A DNA stretch of 64,000 nucleotides, from positions 1,488,001 through 1,552,000 of the forward strand of contig NZ_CP132294.1 in NCBI RefSeq assembly GCF_030734285.1. Reading direction: 5' to 3'. Below the pieces are notes generated by a model. It searched no databases, was not told where the DNA came from, and was given only the letters and a program-made list of their open reading frames with translations. The stretch is from Natronococcus sp. AD-5. GTDB lineage: Archaea; Halobacteriota; Halobacteria; Halobacteriales; Natrialbaceae. This document shows positions 58,721 to 64,000 of this stretch, piece by piece (position 1 is the stretch's first letter; each line of letters opens with the position of its first letter). The position numbers and the translations under genes are program-made.

Positions 58721-58969
58721 ATGACCTCAATCGAAATCGAATACTGTGTGCCGTGTTGGCTGCTCGAACCGGCAGTCGAAACCCAGACCCGCCTCCTCAA
58801 CGAATTCGGCCAGGCGTTGGATGGTGTGACGCTCACTCCGGGCCACGGCGGGGTGTTCATCGTACGAGCCAATGGCGAGACGGTCTAGAATAAAGGCGTC
58901 CACGGAGCCGATCTTGACTTGGAACTGATCGTTGAGGCCGTCGACGACCGACTCCCCGCGGAAGCATAA
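58721..58969 (+). pseudogene. SelW/Rdx-family thioredoxin-like protein with in-frame TAG
   Basis: The frame reads 'MTSIEIEYCVPCWLLEPAVE', then TRLLNEFGQALDGVTLTPGHG and VFIVRANGETV, a TAG at 58886-58888, and NKGVHGADLDLELIVEAVDD to the TAA. The continuation is clearly the same protein. The family usually has Trp or a similar residue there, so TGG to TAG is the simplest change. The CxxC site is intact. The product is either truncated at 55 residues or made by readthrough. Neighbour: glutaredoxin 15 bp downstream. Confidence 0.75.
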
Positions 58970-58983
58970 CCCTCCTCACACTC

Positions 58984-59244
58984 GTGCTCGAACTCTACCA
59001 GGCAGAGGGCTGTGGATACTCGCAAAAGGTGCGCAAAACGCTGACCGGACTGGGTGTCTCGTACGTCGTTCACAACCCACGTTCAGCAGCAGGCGAAACA
59101 CGGAACAAACAGACCCACAATGAACTCCGTTTGCTTGGCGGGAAGGACCAAATACCGTTCCTTGTCGATCGTGACCGCGGTGTCACGATGTACAAGAACG
59201 ATGATATCGTCGACTATCTGAGAACGCACTATCGTCGGGGGTGA
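58984..59244 (+). CDS. Glutaredoxin-like protein (monothiol type)
   Basis: The 86-residue thioredoxin-fold protein has the active site CGYS (in YQAEGCGYSQKVRKTL), a single reactive Cys, then 'GKDQIPFLVDRDRGVTMYKN' with the cis-Pro, and DDIVDYLRTHY. GTG start at 58984. It is part of a run of redox genes in cassette 5 and may use gamma-glutamylcysteine, the haloarchaeal thiol, which is an inference. Confidence 0.85.
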   Translation: MLELYQAEGCGYSQKVRKTLTGLGVSYVVHNPRSAAGETRNKQTHNELRLLGGKDQIPFLVDRDRGVTMYKNDDIVDYLRTHYRRG

Positions 59245-59486
59245 CTCTCGAAACGGGGGAGTCTGTCTGTGCCGCCCTGAACGTGCGAGTCGGCGGCATC
59301 CTTCGGTTCCCGCCAGTTTCGATCCCGTGTCAACGTGCGCCGTACAGGTTGAGCGGAGATGCGGCTAGCGTCCCAAGTGTACTAGACGGCAGCGCCGTGG
59401 AGAATGATCGCCGAACCGTCGTGACCGCCACCGAGTGTTCCCAATGCGGCAGGGAATTAGAATACGAGCGACCAAATCACGCATGA
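59241..59486 (+). CDS. Small ORF ending in a CxxC motif
   Basis: The 81-codon frame overlaps the glutaredoxin stop (GTGA) and the start of the transporter pseudogene (ATGA). Only the end, 'TVVTATECSQCGRELEYER', looks protein-like (half of a zinc ribbon). The first 55 residues have no recognisable character. It may be a real small gene or a fragment of a zinc-ribbon protein. Confidence 0.3.
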   Translation: MTLETGESVCAALNVRVGGILRFPPVSIPCQRAPYRLSGDAASVPSVLDGSAVENDRRTVVTATECSQCGRELEYERPNHA

Positions 59487-60416
59487 ACGAATCCACCATA
59501 TTGATGTCGGAAAGCGTCGTGACTCGCGTTGCAGGCTTCGTCGACGACTATTTGCCCCTCTGGGTAATTCTTTCGGTCGGCGTCGGGTTGCTCTTCCCCT
59601 CGATTGCAGTTCTTACCCCGTTGTCGACGACGATTCTGGCGGTCATGGTCGGAGCAGTATCGCTGACACTTGCCCCTGAACGATTTCGGCGACTACGTGG
59701 CCGAACCGTACTCACCATCATCATCGTGCGGATGGGAATGCCCTTGCTTGCATCTGTCATCGCCCGGAGGCTTGGTCTCTCCCCTGCACTCACCGCAGGA
59801 TTTGTTCCTCGGTGCGGTGCCCCCGAACTCGTCACGCCCACGATGACCGAATTGAGCGGAGGCGATACCCCCTCGCGACCGTCGTCCTGGTCGGCCTCTG
59901 AACACTCGTGTTCGTCCCTGGAATCGTCACCGTCGTACTGGGCGCGTCAGTCGCGGTAAAGCCGCTGGTAATCGTCGAACAGTTGTTGCTCGCCGTGGTC
60001 ATCCCGATGAGCCTCGCGATCGGGGTGCGCTATCGATGGCCTGATCGCATCGGACAGTACTACGACCTCTATCCGTCGGTGTCGGGCTCATGGTGATCCT
60101 CGTCATCTACATCGTTGCGGCGGCCAACACGTCGCTCGTTCGGGATGGCGGTGCAGTCCTCCTCCTAGTTCTGATGGGCGCAGTCATCCTCAACGTCACC
60201 GGCTACGTCTCTGGGTGGCTTGTCAGTTGGACGTTCTCCCGTCCCAAGCGTATCGCGGCGACCCTTTCAATCGGAATGCGTGACTTCGCTGTTGCCGCTG
60301 CTCTGCTCGTCGGGGCCGGTTTCCCGACTGTAGCAACACCCCCTGCGGTCGTGTTCGGAATTGACGAAATGACGACGAGTGCAGGGCTTACGAAGTGGTT
60401 CAGCCAATCATCCTGA
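59483..60416 (+). pseudogene. Bile-acid:sodium symporter/ACR3-type transporter, disrupted
   Basis: Three frames join into one membrane protein of about 310 residues. Part 1: 'LPLWVILSVGVGLLFPSIAV' to GFVPRCGAPELVTPTMTELSGGD. Part 2: 'FVPGIVTVVLGASVAVKPL'. Part 3: VILVIYIVAAANTSLVRDGG to 'AAALLVGAGFPTVATPPAVV'. A one-base shift occurs near 59875, a TGA interrupts the corrected frame near 59900, and another one-base shift lies near 60085. The domain order fits the BASS/ACR3 superfamily. It was probably an exporter or symporter, now inactive. Confidence 0.75.
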
Positions 60417-60419
60417 ACG

Positions 60420-60785
60420 TTATCCTCGGTTCTCCTGTTCGTCCACCCATTCGAGGAGCGGATCGAGTTTCTCCCTGAGTTCGTCTCCCTTCTCGGTGAG
60501 ACTGTACTCGACGCGAGGTGGGATTTCCGCGTATTGCTCTCGAGACAGGTACCCTGCTTTAACGAGGTCATTGAGGCGGGTTGACAGCGTCGAACTGCTC
60601 ACCTCGCCGAAGGTGTCTTCAATGTCACCATATCTGGCAGGTCCAATTGCGCCGACGACACAGATCACCTGCATGGCGTAGCGGCGACTCAGCAGGTCCA
60701 TCACCCCACCCAAGGGGCAATAGCAGTTTATTTCGGCATTCTTCGATCTGGGGGCGTCAGGTGATGAGTCGGGTATCTCTGCCAT
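60420..60785 (-). CDS. HxlR-family regulator
   Basis: The 121-residue protein has 'CYCPLGGVMDLLSRRYAMQV', GAIGPARYGDIEDTFGEVSSS as first part of the DNA-binding helix pair, STLSTRLNDLVKAGYLSREQ, and wing residues 'PPRVEYSLTEKGDELREKL'. Two cysteines (CYC) precede the winged helix. ATG 60785 or 60794. It is a second HxlR member in the same cassette, divergent from the gene at 60865 and convergent with the transporter pseudogene. Confidence 0.88.
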   Translation of the reverse strand: MAEIPDSSPDAPRSKNAEINCYCPLGGVMDLLSRRYAMQVICVVGAIGPARYGDIEDTFGEVSSSTLSTRLNDLVKAGYLSREQYAEIPPRVEYSLTEKGDELREKLDPLLEWVDEQENRG

Positions 60786-60864
60786 AGCTTTCATTCACCG
60801 CAGTTCATTCAATACTTCGGTCTTGGCAGTATAAGCATTCCCGGATTCGAAGTAATAGTGTAGC

Positions 60865-61203
60865 ATGAGTCAGAATGACTCGCCAACAGATATTGCGTGT
60901 ACGCTGACTGAAGAACAGGAGAAGGAACGGAGTGAGGAGGTCCGCTCGCTTCTCATCACCAGTTACGTCGGGTTTGACGAGTTTGAAAATGGTCTAAAAC
61001 TTCGTTTCGATGGAACTGACGAGTCGCTCCGGGCGGTCGCTGAATTCACATCGTCGGAATTGAAGTGTTGTGCGTTCGCTGAGTACGCGATCTCGGTATC
61101 ACCGCCGTACGAGGAGACAATTCTGACTATCACCGGCCCCGAAGGGACGAGACAGATGTTCCGCGATGGTCTGGTTGACCGATTGGAGGCAGAGGCCTCG
61201 TAG
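60865..61203 (+). CDS. Hypothetical protein with CC motif
   Basis: The 112-residue soluble protein has an acidic N-terminal third, then 'YVGFDEFENGLKLRFDGTDE', TSSELKCCAFAEYAISVSPP with two adjacent Cys, and 'ETILTITGPEGTRQMFRDGL'. The pattern, a Cys-Cys pair inside an alpha/beta unit followed by TGPEG, is one I associate with small proteins near metal-resistance genes, but I cannot name a family. It is divergent from the HxlR gene, so it may be its target. Confidence 0.65.
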   Translation: MSQNDSPTDIACTLTEEQEKERSEEVRSLLITSYVGFDEFENGLKLRFDGTDESLRAVAEFTSSELKCCAFAEYAISVSPPYEETILTITGPEGTRQMFRDGLVDRLEAEAS

Positions 61204-61282
61204 ACGCAGTACCGAAAAACGGTTTAGCACGGTAGAAGCCGACACAATGACCCTATTCTGTGTTTCGTTAAGATAGCGATGA

Positions 61283-61352
61283 CCGAAAGAGCAATTGCCG
61301 GAAGAAGAATTAGCTACCCCTCCAACAATAGAAGGCTTGAAACGCCTAAATT
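61283..61352. repeat. Left arm F, shared with arms C and G
   Basis: 'ccgaaagagcaattgccgga' and the following agaagaat match the arm before copy C and the stretch before the aroQ end. Confidence 0.7.
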
Positions 61353-61400
61353 CGACTATTGGTTGCTTCTTTGTTCCACCTTGTTCAGATAGCTGAAATC
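61353..61400 (-). repeat. aroQ-3'-end repeat, copy F
   Basis: Plus strand 'ttgcttctttgttccacctt' continuing gttcagatagctgaaatcc. The minus strand reads DFSYLNKVEQRSNQ and TAG, the closest of the six to the real aroQ end. Confidence 0.85.
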
Positions 61401-61572
61401 CAGCACGGATTCTCCTGAAATTTGGGGGATCAGTCCAATTGAAACCTTTCTAATCCGGGGAGAGATCATAAATACATCACACATATAAAAGAACGACTGG
61501 GTAACCGCGCGATAAGAGTATAGCGTGGTAACTCGTAGCACAGGTATGGGCACGCCTCTCGACGAGAGGTAG
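61401..61572 (+). repeat. Right arm F: promoter and truncated regulator start
   Basis: This is the second copy of the block after repeat A. It has a TATA box (catataaaa, 61482-61490, 82 bp after the core), the spaced 'gataagagtatag' segment, and an ATG at 61546. Reading from there gives MGTPLDER and a TAG at 61570-61572, i.e. only the first codons of the regulator found at 45120. The oxidoreductase gene starts nine bases later. Confidence 0.8.
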
Positions 61573-61580
61573 TTTGTAGC

Positions 61581-62993
61581 ATGCCAGAACCACAAACCGA
61601 AATAGACGAAGAAACAGTCCAAGGGTTCGGCGCAGAGCTGCGAGGCGAAGTCCTTCGCCGAGGGGACGCGGGCTATGACGGAGCGCGCACAATTTGGAAC
61701 GGGATGATCGATAAACGGCCAGTCCTCATTGCCCGGTGTGCGGGCGCCGCGGACGTGATCACGGCAGTGAACTTCGCACGAGAGTACAACCTTGAAATCG
61801 CTGTGCGCGGCGGCGGCCACAACGTCGCCGGCACCGCCGTCTGCGACGACGGCATCGTTATCGACCTCTCAGCGATGCGGGCCGTGTGGGTCGACCCGCG
61901 CGCGCGGACCGCCCGGGTACAGGGCGGTGCCCTGTGGAGTGACGTCGACCACGAGACCCAGGTCCACGAACTTGTGACCACGGGCGGCATCGTCAGCCAC
62001 ACCGGCGTTGCCGGGCTCACCCTCGGCGGCGGAATCGGCTGGCTGATGCGCAAGCACGGCCTCACCGTCGACAACCTGCTCTCCGCCGATGTGGTTACCG
62101 CCGATGGCGAGTTCGTCCGAGCCTCGGAAGACGAGGACTCGGACCTGTTTTGGGCGTTGCGGGGAGGCGGTGGAAACTTCGGGATCGTAACCTCCTTCGA
62201 GTTCGCCCTCCACCCTGTCGGTCCCACTGTACTCGCCGGCCCCGTGTTCTGGCCAGCGGACGACACCGCCGACGTGCTGTGCTTCTACCGCGACTTCGTG
62301 CGGGATGCGCCCGACGAGTTGGGCACTGTCGTCAAGTTCGGGACCATCCCTCCTCTCCCGGTCGTCCCCGAGGAGCTTCACTGGCGACCCGCCGTGGCCA
62401 TCAACGCCTGCCACGCGGGCCCAGTTGAGGGGGGTGAAAGCGTGCTCCGACCGCTGCGCGAACACGGCACACCGCTTCTCGACCTGGTCTCTCCCAAGCC
62501 GTATGTGGCGCATCAGAGCGGGCTCGACAGCACCGTTCTCCATGGATGGCACTACTACTGGAAGTCGACCGACTTGCCCGAACTGTCCGACGACCTAATC
62601 GACGTGTTCGTCAACCACGCCTTCTCGGCGGAATCACCCCGTTCGTACTCGGTGCTGTTCCATCTCGGCGGAGCAGTGAGCCGGATCGATAATGACGCCA
62701 CCGCCTACACCGGTCGGCACGCGCCTCACAACATCAACATCAACGGCGTGTGGCGTCCCGACGAGGCGGAGGAGTTCGCCGAGTCGGAGATCGCGTGGGT
62801 CCGTCGATTTTTGGATGCACTCGAACCGTACCGAGAGGGCGTCTACGTGAATTTCCTCGATGCCGATGACGGCACCCAACGGGTCCGTGAAGCCTACGAT
62901 GAGCACACCTACCGACGGCTCGCCGAGATCAAGGCCGAATACGACCCCGACAACGTGTTTCACCTCAACCAGAACATCGAGCCGACAGGCTGA
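61581..62993 (+). CDS. FAD-linked oxidoreductase, berberine-bridge type
   Basis: The 470-residue enzyme has a PCMH-type FAD domain: 'AREYNLEIAVRGGGHNVAGT', in which the His is the usual covalent FAD attachment, then GGIVSHTGVAGLTLGGGIGW and MRKHGLTVDNLLSADVV. The C-terminal BBE segment holds 'VYVNFLDADDGTQRVREAYD' and YDPDNVFHLNQNI. The second covalent FAD Cys seen in some relatives is not obvious. Oxidises a sugar or secondary metabolite; substrate unknown. It is the only intact gene of cassette 6 and is led by a borrowed regulator promoter. Confidence 0.88.
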   Translation: MPEPQTEIDEETVQGFGAELRGEVLRRGDAGYDGARTIWNGMIDKRPVLIARCAGAADVITAVNFAREYNLEIAVRGGGHNVAGTAVCDDGIVIDLSAMRAVWVDPRARTARVQGGALWSDVDHETQVHELVTTGGIVSHTGVAGLTLGGGIGWLMRKHGLTVDNLLSADVVTADGEFVRASEDEDSDLFWALRGGGGNFGIVTSFEFALHPVGPTVLAGPVFWPADDTADVLCFYRDFVRDAPDELGTVVKFGTIPPLPVVPEELHWRPAVAINACHAGPVEGGESVLRPLREHGTPLLDLVSPKPYVAHQSGLDSTVLHGWHYYWKSTDLPELSDDLIDVFVNHAFSAESPRSYSVLFHLGGAVSRIDNDATAYTGRHAPHNININGVWRPDEAEEFAESEIAWVRRFLDALEPYREGVYVNFLDADDGTQRVREAYDEHTYRRLAEIKAEYDPDNVFHLNQNIEPTG

Positions 62994-63305
62994 AGGTTCT
63001 TGTCCGAGCTAGCTCACAGCCTTTCGCACCCCATACTGCATTCCTTCAAGTGGCCGTCACAGAAGGGTTTACACACTCCGACGCTGTCTCGCGGTCGATG
63101 TCCGCGTAATCGGCTTCTTTAAGGTAAAGGTGGAAATATTAATCGCCTGATTGGATGCAGAATACGCTAGTCGTTAACATGAATCGCGACAAGTATTCTG
63201 TGACGGGCTCATATCTGTCACCGACCCACCGACGAAGGAAAGCGCAACTACCGGAAGAAAATCGTCGTGCTATATTCTACGTGCAGGCCTTCAGAAGTCC
63301 GTTTT
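62994..63305. other. Spacer and left arm G, 312 bp
   Basis: The first 235 bp hold no supported gene. The last 74 bp (63232-63305) match arms C and F. An ORF at 63155 on the plus strand has no family features. Confidence 0.5.
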
Positions 63306-63341
63306 CGACTACCGGTTGCTCCTTTGCTCCACTTTGTTCAG
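63306..63341 (-). repeat. aroQ-3'-end repeat, copy G (the native gene end)
   Basis: Here the repeat is the true end of chorismate mutase: minus strand IELNKVEQRSNR and TAG (63309-63311). Up to 'gtagctga' in the other copies, the sequence to the right is replaced by aroQ coding sequence. This defines the probable attachment site. Confidence 0.85.
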
Positions 63342-63635
63342 TTCGATCAGCAGCCGGAAGATCGCTTTCACGAGATTCGCGTCGACGTCGAACTGCTCCG
63401 CGTTTCGCCCCGCACGCTCCATCACCTGTTCCTCCTGTTTCTCGTCGGTCGTCGGCAACCCCTTCTCGCCTTTGACCGCCGCGATCGTATCCGCGACGTA
63501 GGTGCGCTGGGCGATCAGTTCGACGATCTCGCGGTCGATCGTCTGAATCTCCTCGCGCAGTTCCTCGAGGTTCATCTCTTCGGGTACTCGGTCCGTCGTG
63601 TCGCTGCCGTCCGTCGTGTTCTCGTCTGCTGTCAT
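63309..63635 (-). CDS. aroQ: Chorismate mutase (AroQ type)
   Basis: The 108-residue protein converts chorismate to prephenate. Its all-helical AroQ fold is seen in 'MNLEELREEIQTIDREIVEL' (with the leading Arg), AQRTYVADTIAAVKGEKGLP and 'DVDANLVKAIFRLLIELNKV' (third helix). The first 20 residues are an acidic extension; ATG 63635 overlaps the shikimate kinase stop (ATGA). An inner ATG at MNLEE is possible. The last 11 codons are the sequence repeated six more times to the left. The stop is TAG. Confidence 0.92.
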   Translation of the reverse strand: MTADENTTDGSDTTDRVPEEMNLEELREEIQTIDREIVELIAQRTYVADTIAAVKGEKGLPTTDEKQEEQVMERAGRNAEQFDVDANLVKAIFRLLIELNKVEQRSNR

Positions 63636-64000
63636 GTCGTTCGTGTTCCGTCGGTTCGCGTCGTCAGTAATCGTGTCGTTCCGTCGCGGTCGTTCCACCG
63701 ATCCCGTACTCCCTCGAGCGTCGCCCGGTCGCCGACGGCGACGTAGCTCGGCCCCGTTCCCGAGAGCGAGACGCCGGTCACGTCGGGCAGGGCCTCGAGC
63801 ATCGGTCCCGTCGGGAACTCGAGCGCGCCGCAGAAGGCGAAGCCGTTGACCGTCATCGCCTCGCCGTAGCGCCCTTCGAGCGCGAGTTCCTCGACGAGTT
63901 CGGCCATCGGCGCGATCCGCTTGCAGGCGGCGACGTCGGCGTCGGCGCTGTAGGCCTGCTCCGGCGGCGTGTAGACGAGCGCATTCCACTCGATCGGTTC
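63632..64000 (-). CDS. aroK: Shikimate kinase, archaeal GHMP type (C-terminal part)
   Basis: The gene runs off the window; the 122 C-terminal residues are present. 'YSADADVAACKRIAPMAELV', then LEGRYGEAMTVNGFAFCGAL and 'DVTGVSLSGTGPSYVAVGDR' (GHMP motif 3) identify the archaeal shikimate kinase, which phosphorylates shikimate in aromatic amino-acid synthesis. It overlaps aroQ by four bases, forming a shikimate/chorismate operon. N-terminal ATP site is outside the window. Confidence 0.92.
   Translation of the reverse strand, partial: EPIEWNALVYTPPEQAYSADADVAACKRIAPMAELVEELALEGRYGEAMTVNGFAFCGALEFPTGPMLEALPDVTGVSLSGTGPSYVAVGDRATLEGVRDRWNDRDGTTRLLTTRTDGTRTT

Noticed and set aside
61356-61820. 154-codon minus-strand open frame ending in LNKVEQRSNQ
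   Set aside because: Only its last codons resemble a protein, because they are repeat copy F; the rest is antisense to promoter and oxidoreductase.
44928-63341. The repeats as inverted ends of insertion sequences or MITEs
   Set aside because: All seven copies have the same orientation, none is paired with an inverted copy, target duplications are not seen, and one copy is the coding end of aroQ.
44928-63341. CRISPR array
   Set aside because: Repeat spacing is 0.8-6.9 kb, spacers contain genes, and no cas gene is present.
1-64000. tRNA genes
   Set aside because: I looked for TTCGAAT-type T-loops and paired acceptor ends in the intergenic regions and found none; a covariance search would be needed to be sure.

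Overview
The window comes from a halophilic archaeon. The proteins are acidic and mostly encoded by G+C-rich codons. Promoters look archaeal (TATA-like boxes close to the start codon). Many genes belong to families I know mainly from haloarchaea: DUF7344, DUF7343, DUF7563, DUF7282 and DUF1616 proteins, Tat lipoproteins with an LAGC lipobox, a GHMP-type shikimate kinase, and an aEF1A elongation factor. I cannot name the genus safely; a Natrinema/Haloterrigena-like member of Natrialbales would fit.

Layout. (1) 0.2-3.2 kb: K+ uptake (trkA, trkH and a small membrane protein) and one conserved-looking ORF without a proper start, in less G+C-rich DNA. (2) 3.3-19.9 kb: a surface-glycan region. It has two glycosyltransferases, a DUF354 protein, and a tightly overlapping four-gene operon whose enzymes match the WbpA/B/E/D route to a UDP-2,3-diacetamido-uronic acid. 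Around it lie small winged-helix regulators, a DUF1616 protein, a DUF7282 secreted protein and an epimerase. (3) 20.1-25.5 kb: pyrimidine genes (dihydroorotase-type amidohydrolase, pyrD), a RAM-domain protein, a thiolase, and a cbtB-cbtA-ferredoxin operon. (4) 25.8-34.2 kb: a complete nine-gene Mrp-type Na+/H+ antiporter operon. (5) 34.2-44.1 kb: a degenerate integrase-like protein, a solitary aEF1A gene, two Usp proteins, a MATE exporter, a second DegT aminotransferase, and an epimerase fused to a CBS-like domain. (6) 44.4 kb: an intact-looking 5S rRNA gene with no 16S or 23S gene beside it.

(7) 44.9-63.3 kb is the most unusual part. Seven copies of a short sequence, all in the same orientation, divide 18.4 kb into six modules of 0.8-6.9 kb. 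The seventh copy is the real 3' end of the chorismate mutase gene (aroQ). The other six still translate, in aroQ sense, to an aroQ-like C-terminus ending in a stop codon, and they differ largely at synonymous positions. Flanking arms are shared between modules in a mix-and-match way. At five copies a TATA-like box lies 82-90 bp beyond the repeat. The modules carry accessory genes: MarR/SDR/MFS, a trans-sulfuration enzyme with a MOSC protein, RcnA-like transporter with NikR, VapBC, a redox cluster with two HxlR regulators, and a berberine-bridge-type oxidoreductase. I see no recombinase gene. My reading is that the aroQ 3' end acted as an attachment site for repeated integration of small cassettes, giving an integron-like array without a visible integrase. 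Several cargo genes are broken, so parts of the array are decaying. (8) 63.3-64 kb: aroQ and the C-terminal part of shikimate kinase.
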